Numbered from the stretch's first letter, positions 16,945-25,511 are shown. The stretch: DNA of 51,752 nt from an uncultured Fibrobacterota bacterium (GCA_903876665.1 CAIRAY010000031.1:1-51752), one strand, 5' to 3'. Translations and numbers: made by a program. Notes: generated from the letters alone by a model not told the origin.

Positions 16945-16972
16945 CGTATACAAAAATAGCCCTTTTTTCCAA
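16945..16972 (-). promoter_or_regulatory. Candidate promoter of the clpP-clpX-lon operon
   Basis: On the minus strand TTGGAA (16967-16972) and TATACG (16945-16950) are 16 bases apart, within the short gap between the glycosyltransferase stop and the clpP ATG. The transcript would have a leader of only about a dozen bases; an AGAGG-type ribosome site precedes the ATG. Confidence 0.4.
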
Positions 16973-16982
16973 TAATATGGGT

Positions 16983-18029
16983 CTATGGGGAAAAGAACCG
17001 ACGGCTGGCGTCCATGATGTCGGCCTCTTCTTGAGCTTCGCTGTATGTTTCTTGAATAAATGCGCGCCCCTGGGAGGCCAACACCTTTGCGCGCGTAGGA
17101 TCAGAAGTCCACAATTCAATATATGCCTCGATGGATTCCACCATCCCCATGATATCCCAGTATTCGACCGCGCGGGTAAAGCCCGGACGGAAGAATTCCC
17201 GGCCCCCATTGCCGTGGTAGCCCACCACCAGATTCCCGGCCGCAAGCGCTTCTGCCGGGGGCAAGGAGAAGCCCTCCGGAAAGCCAAAACTCGCAAATAT
17301 TTTGGAACGCCCCAGTGTTTCCGCGGTGGCTTTTTCACTCATGCCCTGAATGGGCTGGATTTGAAATCCTTGGAGGTTTCCCTTGGCCTTGAGGATCGCA
17401 AAAACGGCCCGGCTATGGGCTATGTTCTTGGATGGCATGTAGGTAATTGTATTTTCTTTGACGGAGGCAGGGCAAAAAAGCAGAGTGCTTATGGCATTAT
17501 GAATGCGAAGAATCGGGAGTCCTGGATATATGTTTTGCAGAATGTTTTGGCTATCGGAAGACACACAGAGAGTGCCTCGTACCGAAGAATCAAATACTCT
17601 GTCAAACAACGGGGAGTGAATACTCTCCCGTTCCTGCAATTTTTGCAGCGTGTTATAAATACCTTGATTGAATAAGACTCTGGGGACTCCAGGTGCCACA
17701 GTTTCGAATTCATCTTCATAAATTTCGGGTAGAACCAAAACATCGGATGCAGATAAAATGCCCCGGTAGCTTCCCACAATACGTACGGATTTCTCTGTGA
17801 GCCTGCATTTGTGGCTGAAGAGCAGGCGACGCCTGAAAACGGTGGACCAGGGGATATCCAGTGCACAAACCGGGGCGGAGGACTGAAACCAGTTCACCCG
17901 GAAGCCAGGATGCTCGTGCAACATATACGCTTCTACCTTGTTTTTGTTCAGAACCTCGACTAGGCGGTACAATTTGCGTAAACCACCAGCGGGGACAACA
18001 ATGTCAGGGCATAGGACAAATACGGGCAT
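16983..18029 (-). CDS. Glycosyltransferase, GT4-like (GT-B fold)
   Basis: A 348-residue soluble protein. The C-terminal half has the group-1 glycosyltransferase donor-site pattern: a glycine-rich SFGFPEGFSLPPAEALAAGN segment (about 247-266) with its acidic residues, followed by VVGYHGNGG and a helical end. The N-terminal half starts with a Rossmann-like VFVLCPDIVVPAGGL with the glycine loop. It probably transfers a sugar from a nucleotide donor to cell-surface glycan or lipid; donor and acceptor are unknown. It lies alone between tig (which has its own terminator) and clpP (which has its own promoter-like site), so it interrupts the conserved tig-clpP-clpX-lon order. Confidence 0.8.
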   Translation of the reverse strand: MPVFVLCPDIVVPAGGLRKLYRLVEVLNKNKVEAYMLHEHPGFRVNWFQSSAPVCALDIPWSTVFRRRLLFSHKCRLTEKSVRIVGSYRGILSASDVLVLPEIYEDEFETVAPGVPRVLFNQGIYNTLQKLQERESIHSPLFDRVFDSSVRGTLCVSSDSQNILQNIYPGLPILRIHNAISTLLFCPASVKENTITYMPSKNIAHSRAVFAILKAKGNLQGFQIQPIQGMSEKATAETLGRSKIFASFGFPEGFSLPPAEALAAGNLVVGYHGNGGREFFRPGFTRAVEYWDIMGMVESIEAYIELWTSDPTRAKVLASQGRAFIQETYSEAQEEADIMDASRRFFSP

Positions 18030-18103
18030 GTTTAGAAATCTAAAAAAATGGGGATTACTCGTTTTGACCCCTTCTCCCTATTATTTGGGGCTCCTAAAAA
18101 CGC

Positions 18104-18130
18104 AAAAAATCCGGCTTTGTAGCCGGATTT
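18104..18130 (-). terminator. Intrinsic terminator after tig
   Basis: A perfect 10-bp stem (AAATCCGGCT / AGCCGGATTT) with a four-base loop is followed on the minus strand by a run of six T. It lies 23 bases beyond the trigger factor stop codon and ends the tRNA-Leu/tig transcript. Confidence 0.85.
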
Positions 18131-18152
18131 CGTGCTTTAAATAAAGAATCTC

Positions 18153-19394
18153 TTACTCACCGACGATCAGATCAAGTGCCTTTTGGAACTTGAGGTCTTC
18201 GCGGATTTCGTTGATGCGGCCGGATTGGCGGAGGCTTCCCTTGATGGTCTCGAAATCGACGCCATATTGCATGGCCATGGCCTGAATGCGACCATCGACG
18301 TCAGCCTGGGTCACCTTGATGGTCTCGGTCTTGACGATGTATTCGAGGATACGGAATTTCTTGATTTCGCGGACAGCCTGGGGACCCATGGCCTGCATTT
18401 GCTCAGGGGTTGGATCTTCGTGCTCATGGTCTTCATCGTGCTGTTCGTTGCGGTGGAGCTGATGGGCGACCCAGTTCTTCACGCGGGATTCGGCAACTTC
18501 GAAGGAATTCTTGGCGATCAGAACATCAATCGCTTCTTCCTGGGCCTTGGCTTTGGCCTGGCCACGACGCTGTCCGACCATGTTTTCGGTCATGCGTTCT
18601 TTGAGAACTTCGATGGACTCCAGACCGAGTTGCTTGGCGAATTCGTCGTCGAGCTCAGGGAGCTCCACATCGCTGACTTCGTTCACCACAACGGTGAACT
18701 GGGCGGTCTTGCCTGCGTATACGGCGTCTTTGTGGTCGGCTGGGTAAACAAAAAGAATGGTCTTTTCGGAACCCTTGCTGAGGCCGGCGAGGCCTTCGTC
18801 AAAACCAGGAGTGGTGCTGTCACCGATGGTGGCCTTGAAGGCTGGATTTTCGGGCAGAGGCATCTCCTCGCCACCGATCATGACCTTCACATACTTGCCT
18901 TCCACCAAGTCACCCTTCTGGGCTGGGCGGCTGACAGGATTGTGCTTGGCGTACATGGTGCGCATCTGGGTCATTTCGTCCATCATTTCGACTTCGCCGA
19001 CAATGATCTGCGGAACGGTAATGCCGGTTTCCTTGTAGCCCTTGATCTCGATGGGAGGATCGACTTCGATGACCAGCTTGAAGGTAATCGGAGCGATTTT
19101 GTCGTCCTTGAAATCTTCCATTTTGCCACGGCCCACGGGGACGATGTTCGCCTTGGCGAGCTCGTCACGGACCACGGAATTGATGGTGTCGTCGATGGCT
19201 TCATTGCGGATCGAACTTCCAAAGCGGGAGATGATCATCGCGCGGGGAACCATGCCTGGACGGAATCCCTTGATTTGCACTTCCTTGGTGTATTCCTTCA
19301 CCTTTTTTTCGTAGGCAGGCTTGAGGCCGTCCTGAGGGATGGAAACTTCGAGGGTCCGGATGGTGGCACTGGTCTCTTTGATCGCAACGTTCAC
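18153..19394 (-). CDS. tig: Trigger factor, ribosome-associated chaperone
   Basis: A 413-residue chaperone with peptidyl-prolyl isomerase domain that binds nascent chains at the ribosome exit tunnel. The N-terminal ribosome-binding domain carries the signature GFRPGMVPRAMI (about 43-54; usual form GFRxGKxP, here the Lys is Met). A FKBP-like domain (about 155-240) and the helical C-terminal chaperone arms follow, with a His/Asp/Glu-rich insertion near 320-332. The start codon is GTG with GGAG about eight bases upstream. It is 34 bases downstream of tRNA-Leu. Confidence 0.95.
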   Translation of the reverse strand: MNVAIKETSATIRTLEVSIPQDGLKPAYEKKVKEYTKEVQIKGFRPGMVPRAMIISRFGSSIRNEAIDDTINSVVRDELAKANIVPVGRGKMEDFKDDKIAPITFKLVIEVDPPIEIKGYKETGITVPQIIVGEVEMMDEMTQMRTMYAKHNPVSRPAQKGDLVEGKYVKVMIGGEEMPLPENPAFKATIGDSTTPGFDEGLAGLSKGSEKTILFVYPADHKDAVYAGKTAQFTVVVNEVSDVELPELDDEFAKQLGLESIEVLKERMTENMVGQRRGQAKAKAQEEAIDVLIAKNSFEVAESRVKNWVAHQLHRNEQHDEDHEHEDPTPEQMQAMGPQAVREIKKFRILEYIVKTETIKVTQADVDGRIQAMAMQYGVDFETIKGSLRQSGRINEIREDLKFQKALDLIVGE

Positions 19395-19428
19395 TTTGTC
19401 TTCTCCATGAGGCTCGGAATAAATTTAA

Positions 19429-19509
19429 TGCGAAAGGGGGGAGTCGAACCCCCACGCCAAAGGCGCCAGATCCTAAGTCTGGTGCGTCTGCCAATTCCGC
19501 CACTTTCGC
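19429..19509 (-). tRNA. tRNA-Leu, anticodon UAG
   Basis: The minus-strand sequence folds as a class II tRNA. The 7-bp acceptor stem is GCGAAAG with CTTTCGC plus discriminator A, the D-arm contains GGCAGACGC, and the anticodon arm CCAGA-CTTAGGA-TCTGG gives anticodon TAG. A short variable arm is followed by the T-arm with GGTTCGACTCC. The 3' CCA is not encoded. The variable arm and leucine-type D-loop support tRNA-Leu reading CUA. Confidence 0.93.
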
Positions 19510-19604
19510 AATAGCAGGGACAAATGTAGAAAAAAGAGGCCGAAATGAGGAGCCGGCCATTATCCGTTTCGAGGTTTAGGGGTTTTCTGGGTTGGTTATT
19601 GTGT

Positions 19605-19633
19605 ATTTTACCCAAGAGACCGTTGAACCACAA
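19605..19633 (-). promoter_or_regulatory. Candidate promoter of tRNA-Leu and tig
   Basis: On the minus strand TTGTGG (19628-19633), a 17-base spacer and TAAAAT (19605-19610) form a sigma-70-like promoter about 90 bases before the tRNA 5' end. No terminator is seen between tRNA and tig, so both are probably expressed from it. Confidence 0.45.
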
Positions 19634-19710
19634 GGAATTCCATGGGAACACCCTAAATTCCGGTTCGATGGTAAAGCGAGATTGTGATTGCGAAGAAGTG
19701 AACTGCGATT

Positions 19711-19729
19711 AAAGCAGGTGCTCTGCTTT
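19711..19729 (-). terminator. Weak hairpin downstream of lipoprotein B
   Basis: AAAGCAG and CTGCTTT pair around a five-base loop, 16 bases beyond the lipoprotein stop. The T-run on the minus strand is short (TTT) and on the plus strand TTTT, so it is a weak terminator candidate. Confidence 0.4.
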
Positions 19730-19745
19730 TAAAAATTCAATTAAT

Positions 19746-20819
19746 CTAGAAGCACTCACTAGCCGAGAGCTTATCCATGGTTCCTGTATAAATACAAGAA
19801 TTTTTTCCAGTGGAAACCTCTTCGGAAATTGTGCCTGCCCCGAGGTCAATCCAAAGTATTCGAATTGAAATGGTGTCCGCAGTACTCTTTATCAGGCGGA
19901 AAGTATTGCAGTTCACGATTTCAAAAGAACCAATGGACAAGTGGGCTACAGATAAACGAGTCCAATCGGCATCTCTAGTGAAACACCAGTCATTAGAAGC
20001 GAATCTTGCTCTAACATGGGTTGAATCGAATTGCAAAAGAAGTCCATCCATGCCCATTTGATTCATCTCTGGAAGGCCTATGAGCGGCTCTTGGCAACGA
20101 CTACTTGAACCCAAAGGGTAATCCAACAGTAGGTCTCCATTATAATACCAGTTATTTCCATGGATCTGATTTGAAAGAGTGGAAAAGAAATGACCATTTT
20201 GGACACAACCATTCTGGCTTGTATTTCTAAGAGCTAGATCCATATTGCTAAATGTGGTTATCCATGAACCCTCAGTGAAAGTTTCACCCACTGGTCTTTT
20301 GATTTTGAGATTTTGCGTTGTAGAATCGTAGATATAATCAAGCCAATAAGACTGTTCCACAAGACCCGGTTCAGAGGAATAGAGACTAATGGATCTTCCA
20401 CTGTTCTCTAGCGGTCCAGATTGACCACCAAGCACCAATTGGGCCTGGAATAATTCATTTTGATCCAGATGAATGGAACGCAATTCTGTAGAATCCATTT
20501 CCCAAAATACAGAAAGTTGATAGACTCCATCGGTAAGATCCCGAAACCAGAATGTGCCATCTCGATTGGACTGCATAGAATCGAGAGGAACTCCACTTGC
20601 ACTGCGAAGAATTACTGTAGCTGAGTAAATCACTTTTGGAGCACTCGCTTGCAATGTTTGTCTTGCTAGAGCTTGTGAAGAAGCATCATATACGACCCCC
20701 GCAATTTCTCCAGAGTTACCTGTTGAGGTGACTCCAGTCTGGTCTTTAATCTTCAAAGAGCATGCGCATAGGATAGCGAGGAATTGCATCAAAAGAATGG
20801 ATTTAATGCTTAGCTTCAT
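19746..20819 (-). CDS. Lipoprotein coupled to TIGR02147 copy B, carboxypeptidase-regulatory-like domain
   Basis: A 357-residue predicted lipoprotein: signal peptide with lipobox LCAC (C20 in ILCACSLK). An N-terminal beta-sandwich follows (about 38-125: GEIAGVVYDASSQ, ATVILRSASGVPLDS, NRDGTFWFRDLTDGVYQLSVF), the pattern of carboxypeptidase-regulatory/SdrD B-like domains. The rest (about 140-357) is a beta-rich region with several cysteines and no recognised family. The start overlaps the TIGR02147 stop by four bases (ATGA), exactly as in the pair at 6566-8538. Codon and base use is more AT-rich than in the neighbouring housekeeping genes. Confidence 0.75.
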   Translation of the reverse strand: MKLSIKSILLMQFLAILCACSLKIKDQTGVTSTGNSGEIAGVVYDASSQALARQTLQASAPKVIYSATVILRSASGVPLDSMQSNRDGTFWFRDLTDGVYQLSVFWEMDSTELRSIHLDQNELFQAQLVLGGQSGPLENSGRSISLYSSEPGLVEQSYWLDYIYDSTTQNLKIKRPVGETFTEGSWITTFSNMDLALRNTSQNGCVQNGHFFSTLSNQIHGNNWYYNGDLLLDYPLGSSSRCQEPLIGLPEMNQMGMDGLLLQFDSTHVRARFASNDWCFTRDADWTRLSVAHLSIGSFEIVNCNTFRLIKSTADTISIRILWIDLGAGTISEEVSTGKNSCIYTGTMDKLSASECF

Positions 20820-21646
20820 AGAGTCCCTTTTTCAAAAACAGGGAAGCATTGCATATTGAACTGATAAACCGTATCTCCAGGTTCTGCTTCCTTAATTATT
20901 TCTAGAGCGAGTTCATTTTGAAGCTTTCGGAGAGCCTTTTTGATAGTTAGAAATCTGGACTGCGGAAAGGAAAATGTTAAAGTGGATATTTCTCGCTTGG
21001 ACGGAGGCATCTCATCTAATGCTGTAGAACCTAGTTTTAGCATTTGTTGCTGAAAACTCGATAGCAAAACTGTTTCGATTTCTGATCCTGCATGTACATA
21101 GGCATTGGTGGGCGCGTAGCCACCTTGAGCATTTCGAACGATAAGCTTTAGATTCAGCAGGTGCTCGATACCCCGACGAACTTGCGTTTCGGTAAGTTGA
21201 GGATGGAATAACTTCGCCATTATCTTCATCTCTTTACTGAAGAAGGGCATACATACAGCCTCGCGCAATACCGGAAGGAACCATTCTGACAAGTAAGAAC
21301 ATGCGCTTGAATCGAGCTTCATCGCCTTTGATCCACCAGACAGGCGGCCCATTCTGGAAAGGTAAAGGCGACGTTCATCTAAACCTGTAGCTCTATTAAA
21401 TGCAACCATGGCCTCAAAGTAAGCGCGCTCATCACCTCCGACTCCTAAGAGATCCGCAATCTTCACCATAATTCGAGGGGTGAGAGGCATGGACGGATCG
21501 TTGAAGATCCGATGAATATGACCTTTGGATTTCATGCCCAATTGACGAGCCAAGGATTCAAAAGAATGCTTTTTTCCCGCACTCTTTTGTTCCTCAAGCC
21601 ATGCCCTCAGGTATTCCTGAAAGTTTGTGAATTGGTAAACGGTCAC
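20816..21646 (-). CDS. TIGR02147/DUF4423-family protein, putative regulator (copy B)
   Basis: A 276-residue cytoplasmic protein, same family and near-identical length to copy A. It starts with the typical FTNFQEYLRAWLEE segment and has a helix-turn-helix-like stretch (FESLARQLGMKSKGHIHRIF, about 29-48). The C-terminal DUF4423 domain ends in DTVYQFNMQCFPVF. The start codon is GTG, with AGGA eleven bases upstream lying at the stop codon of the preceding VIT-domain gene, 12 bases away. The three genes 23860-19746 probably form one operon. The role is inferred from family and context. Confidence 0.85.
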   Translation of the reverse strand: MTVYQFTNFQEYLRAWLEEQKSAGKKHSFESLARQLGMKSKGHIHRIFNDPSMPLTPRIMVKIADLLGVGGDERAYFEAMVAFNRATGLDERRLYLSRMGRLSGGSKAMKLDSSACSYLSEWFLPVLREAVCMPFFSKEMKIMAKLFHPQLTETQVRRGIEHLLNLKLIVRNAQGGYAPTNAYVHAGSEIETVLLSSFQQQMLKLGSTALDEMPPSKREISTLTFSFPQSRFLTIKKALRKLQNELALEIIKEAEPGDTVYQFNMQCFPVFEKGTL

Positions 21647-21658
21647 GAGGCAATATTC

Positions 21659-23860
21659 CTATTGAACGATAAAGGACTTACAGAAAGAAAGATTACCTGC
21701 ACTAATTCGAATGAGGTAGATCCCCTTAGAGGAACGAGAACTATTCCACAATACCTGACCCTCATGCGCAAGAGTTCTGGCATCGAGTGAGGTAATGCGT
21801 TTTCCGTTCATATCTAGGATTTCAGCTTGCCTGATCATGGCTGCAAGCTTCCCTTGAACCTCGAACTGAACTTTCCCATCCAAACGGCCTCGAATAAAAA
21901 GCAGACTACGAAGTTCTTCGATTTTCTTTTTGATGGCAGAAGATCCACCGGTATCTGGTTCTGGCTGGTAGATTTCACTTGAACTCAGATAAGGAAGTCC
22001 ACCTTTTCGCTGGGCTAGGCTTGCCACAGATCCAATGGAGTCCGACTCAAGAGCGACCAGTGCATAATCATAACGAACGACTCCAAACATTGCGCCAATG
22101 ACATCCGCAGAGTAAATCTCATCGATACCTTTTTGATCCGCCGCGATAATTTTCACAATACCGGTATCATTTGGAGAAACAATGGAGGTGAATTTTTGTG
22201 TGTATTCCGCTTTTTTCTCTCCTGCATCATTCCAGGCAAACCATTGGATCGAACTGCCGATTGGGTTATTGGTGTGGGCAGCAAGATGCAATAGACCATC
22301 AGTCTCATTTGAAACATTGAATACTGTATTTTTCCCGCTGATCAAGATTGAAGCAGAATAGTGTAAAGATTGCTCGCTCGGGATTGGAAATGTCGGATAA
22401 CAATTATCGTACCAACCATAATCGCCAAGGTTGCAATACTGGCTTGATTCCATTGCTCTTTGATATTTGTGTGCATTTGCAATTGCTGAAATATCAATCC
22501 CATACCATTGCAGAGAGGCCTGATCCACTATTGAATTCCCTAACGATAGGGAGATCCCTTGCAGTTTTGCAGTAGTCTTGACGTCTTCAAGACCAGGAGT
22601 CTGAATTCGGGCACCTGGCCCCGCATTGAGCACGACAATGTGCTTAATCACTTTTTCAGAAGGTGAAAAGATTGCGACAGACATAGAAACCAAGGAATCG
22701 AAATCAGATTGATATTTTTTCTTTTCCGCGAGTAATTCCTTTTCTGAGGATGCTCGAGGTAAATCGGGATTCGGTAGCATTTCCACAATTGACTGAGAAT
22801 TGATCGAGCTAAGATATGAATTCAAATTCTCGAGTTCTGGGCTTCCTCTGGACCCTAAAGGGAAGGTTTGAATGGAATCCCGCCTAGTTTGATGAACCAT
22901 GCCAAAAGAAATATTAGACGAAGCATTTGTATGGTTTAGGATCATATTGTTGAGCAATTCAGCTTGACTAATCGCTTGAGTTGCAAATTCAGTCAGAGAC
23001 CCGTCCATGTTTAGGAAAAACTGAGGAAAACTCCATTTCCATAGAACAACAATTTCTCTTCGAATGCCAGCCAATTCTGCTAACGTGTCTGGAATTGGCT
23101 CGTTTAAGAGTAGATAATTGCCTTTATAATCCCCAGTCGCAAATGATGTGCGAAGTGAAGAGGCGTTCTTAACACCTGTGAGAGCGATGGAAAATGTATG
23201 GACTTCCTGGCTTGCCAAAGAAAAAGGAGGAGTGTAACTCGAGATTTGTGCATCTCGATTCACCTGGACACTGGTATATTGTGGTGCATCGACTGAAATC
23301 TCCGTTTTACCCTGGAATAGAGGAGTAAGTGCAATTTGCGCTCCCTGACCTTTCATAAAGGGGACTAAATAGCGTACCCTGATTTTTCGAGCCGCATTCA
23401 ATTGAACAGGGAAAATAGATAACTGATATTCATTATCGCCAACACGAACCAGAAGTGCCGGATCCCTAGGCATAGGTGGCGGAGCTTCATTTCGGCCTAC
23501 AATGACTTCATATTCACTATTCGCACGCGATGTGGGCTTTAGCTTTCCTTTTAAAATGCTATTTCCATTCCACAAATAGAGGCCCACAAAAGCTGTGCCA
23601 GAAGAAACAGAAAGACTCCCCGTTAGCTCCAGAGGCGTATTCAAAGTTAGAGTCCCAAAAGAACCTAGATTCAGTGCACGAATGGAAACATCCTCTTCAA
23701 CATCTGCATAACCCTCTTTAATGGTTATGCGCATAGAGTGGTTGTCATTCGATGTATTCCCTTGCCACCATCCCTGAGGGTCATGAGCCATCATTTGGGC
23801 AAATCCCAAACTCGACAGCAGAAGTGCCAATAGTATGGACATCATGTATTTTGTTACCAT
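21659..23860 (-). CDS. Secreted VIT-domain protein with degenerate VWA-like region and T9SS-type C-terminal domain
   Basis: A 733-residue exported protein with signal peptide (about 1-21). A vault/inter-alpha-trypsin (VIT) domain spans about 30-235 (VEEDVSIRALNLGSFGTLTLNTPL, here named by its D-V-S and L-N-x-P positions). The next region follows the VIT-VWA order, but the expected metal site DxSxS is replaced by VVLWKWSFPQFF (about 271-282), so metal binding is unlikely. The final 75 residues (about 658-733) resemble a type IX secretion sorting domain: AEILDMNGKRI, a central GQVLWNSS and the ending KGIYLIRISAGNLSFCKSFIVQ (only its key features G-x-Y and the final hydrophobic strand matter). 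It has a strong AAAGGAG before the ATG. Confidence 0.75.
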   Translation of the reverse strand: MVTKYMMSILLALLLSSLGFAQMMAHDPQGWWQGNTSNDNHSMRITIKEGYADVEEDVSIRALNLGSFGTLTLNTPLELTGSLSVSSGTAFVGLYLWNGNSILKGKLKPTSRANSEYEVIVGRNEAPPPMPRDPALLVRVGDNEYQLSIFPVQLNAARKIRVRYLVPFMKGQGAQIALTPLFQGKTEISVDAPQYTSVQVNRDAQISSYTPPFSLASQEVHTFSIALTGVKNASSLRTSFATGDYKGNYLLLNEPIPDTLAELAGIRREIVVLWKWSFPQFFLNMDGSLTEFATQAISQAELLNNMILNHTNASSNISFGMVHQTRRDSIQTFPLGSRGSPELENLNSYLSSINSQSIVEMLPNPDLPRASSEKELLAEKKKYQSDFDSLVSMSVAIFSPSEKVIKHIVVLNAGPGARIQTPGLEDVKTTAKLQGISLSLGNSIVDQASLQWYGIDISAIANAHKYQRAMESSQYCNLGDYGWYDNCYPTFPIPSEQSLHYSASILISGKNTVFNVSNETDGLLHLAAHTNNPIGSSIQWFAWNDAGEKKAEYTQKFTSIVSPNDTGIVKIIAADQKGIDEIYSADVIGAMFGVVRYDYALVALESDSIGSVASLAQRKGGLPYLSSSEIYQPEPDTGGSSAIKKKIEELRSLLFIRGRLDGKVQFEVQGKLAAMIRQAEILDMNGKRITSLDARTLAHEGQVLWNSSRSSKGIYLIRISAGNLSFCKSFIVQ

Positions 23861-24182
23861 TTTTTCTCCTTTTGATTGTTCAAAATTACATCAAGTATCG
23901 AGAAACAATGCGAACAATAGAGGGATTTCGTTCCTTTTTTAGAAACCAAAATCAGCAACACCTCAAAAAGGCGCTGTTTTTAGCTATATTTAGCCATATC
24001 GTTTCTTTTTTTTGATAATTCCAATTTAATCGTCCCGACTATTCAAGCTGCCTTTTACGAATACCCTGGTCGACTTTGAAGTGGTTTTTCAATTTAGCGA
24101 CCTGCCTACAACTGGATCCATAATCGGAACACCTTGACTCAATAATCATATATTTGCCCGAAAACGAACGAAAGGGGCCACC
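23861..24182. other. Divergent intergenic region, 322 bases
   Basis: The region separates two divergent genes and must hold both promoters. It is AT-rich and contains ATTTAGC/TTTAGC-like direct repeats near 23978-23997 and a T-run near 24005-24014. I found no clear -35/-10 pair with correct spacing, no RNA gene and no coding sequence. Confidence 0.4.
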
Positions 24183-24956
24183 ATGAGGACCTGGGTAAAA
24201 ATTGTCGCCAAGCTGGTTGAGTCGATCGCACCTAATGCCGTTTATGTGAAGTTTAAAGGCCACTGCCCTTGCTGCGACCGAAGCACCCATTTTTTTTCCC
24301 GCAACCTCTGGTTCCGCGATGAACTAAAATGTTTGAGCTGTGGATCCATACCCCGGGAACGAGCTCTGATGCTCGCCTTGAATAAGCATTACCCCCAATG
24401 GCGGGACTTGAAAATCCATGAATCCTCCCCCGTAGACCGTGGTGCGTCGCATAAAATTTCCCGCGAAGCTCCCGACTATGTGGGTAGCCAATTTTATCCG
24501 GATCAAGAAAATATTCCCATGATTGATGGTTTTCACAACATCAACTTGGAGGCTCAGGCCTTCCCAGACCAGTCCTTTGACTTGGTGATTACCCAGGATG
24601 TGCTCGAACATTTGCCTAACCCCGAAAATGCTTTCCGTGAAATCCATCGCACTCTCAAAACCGGTGGTGCCCATATATTCTCCGTGCCCCTGGTCAATCG
24701 CCATGCACCCTCGGAAGTCTGGGCGCGAATATCTGACCATGGTGAAGTGGAATTTCTTCACGAACCTGAATATCATGGCAATCCAGTGAATCCCAAGGGA
24801 TCACCAGTGATGATGCACTGGGGCTTTGATCTCATGGATAAAATCAAGGACGTGACCCAGATGTCCATCGAAGTTGAAGATCACTATGATCTCAAGCATG
24901 GCGTGGCTGGGGAATACAATGAGATCGTGATTGCAAAAAAACAAACGTTTTTCTAA
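24183..24956 (+). CDS. Class I SAM-dependent methyltransferase with N-terminal zinc-binding segment
   Basis: A 257-residue protein. The N-terminal part has cysteines suited to a zinc site (C28, C30/C31, C50, C53). The methyltransferase-11 type domain includes the acidic/aromatic HESSP and YVGSQFYPD segments, the post-II motif FDLVITQDVLEHLPNPENAF (about 130-150) and GGAHIFSVPL. Related proteins are common in polysaccharide and glycopeptide loci and methylate sugars or lipids, but the substrate here is unknown. GAAAGGGG lies before the ATG. It is monocistronic, followed by an IS remnant. Confidence 0.85.
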   Translation: MRTWVKIVAKLVESIAPNAVYVKFKGHCPCCDRSTHFFSRNLWFRDELKCLSCGSIPRERALMLALNKHYPQWRDLKIHESSPVDRGASHKISREAPDYVGSQFYPDQENIPMIDGFHNINLEAQAFPDQSFDLVITQDVLEHLPNPENAFREIHRTLKTGGAHIFSVPLVNRHAPSEVWARISDHGEVEFLHEPEYHGNPVNPKGSPVMMHWGFDLMDKIKDVTQMSIEVEDHYDLKHGVAGEYNEIVIAKKQTFF

Positions 24957-25362
24957 ATTCCACTCCAACACATAAAAAATTTAAGATGCGTTTGTCGGAC
25001 GGATACACGCCAAGCGATACGCACAGGGTTTGGGCTGTGCTGTAGGCGCTCATATGCCCAAGAAGGCGCGATGCGTGGCGCACCGACGTCAGGGTCCAGC
25101 GCATCACGGGCAAAAAATCCTGCGGCAACACGCAAAAGGTGCCTCGGCAGCTCAGGCACCGGCAACGGAGTACTTGGATTGCTTTGAGCCGACGATGGGT
25201 TGCCTTGCGGAAATAGTAGCCATGCCGGTGATGGTGGCGGTGGTTGCACTTTTTGCAACGCACTTGGCTCTCGCCAACGGGTGCGAATGATGGTATCTTT
25301 GACACGGGATGTTCCTTGCAGGTTTTGAGTCTTCGTAAACCCAATTTATCTACAATGTTCAT
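24957..25362 (-). pseudogene. Truncated transposase remnant with zinc-ribbon (DUF6431-like)
   Basis: The minus-strand frame starting at 25362 encodes a Cys4 zinc-ribbon (RCKKC...RCLSC near residues 35-75) followed by FCVLPQDFLPVMRWTL, the order seen in DUF6431-type transposase N-termini. The homologous part stops at about 24960, where the frame runs antisense into the methyltransferase gene; the catalytic part is missing. Composition differs from the flanks. An 8-bp-arm palindrome (CAATCTTT-T-AAAGATTG) sits at 25365-25381, just upstream of the start. Confidence 0.55.
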
Positions 25363-25364
25363 CC

Positions 25365-25381
25365 CAATCTTTTAAAGATTG
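25365..25381. repeat. 17-bp palindrome upstream of transposase remnant
   Basis: CAATCTTT and AAAGATTG flank a single T. Its place immediately before the remnant's ATG fits an element-encoded operator or the surviving end region of an insertion sequence. A matching terminal repeat on the other side was not found. Bases 25382-25535 hold no gene that I can see. Confidence 0.4.
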
Positions 25382-25484
25382 CTCGCTTCTTTGCCGAGCT
25401 TGATTCCCTGCTAAGCGATATGAGTGGGAGAGATGCGTGGGGAAAAGGTGGTCGGTTGCGCTGCTAGAGCGCGGTAGCTAATAA

Positions 25485-25511
25485 TAGCCCAAGCAAAATT
25501 TGCAAGGGCTA
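25485..25511 (-). terminator. Possible terminator hairpin
   Basis: TAGCCC pairs with GGGCTA, with a second inner stem GCAAA/TTTGC, 24 bases beyond the stop of the small secreted protein. The T-run on the minus strand is interrupted (TTATTA), so the call is tentative. Confidence 0.35.

Noticed and set aside
18183-19514. 443-codon plus-strand frame antisense to tig
   Set aside because: It mirrors the full trigger factor gene and runs on through the tRNA; its protein is low-complexity His/Leu/Gly/Asp and matches no family. Long antisense frames are expected from the codon bias of highly expressed genes.
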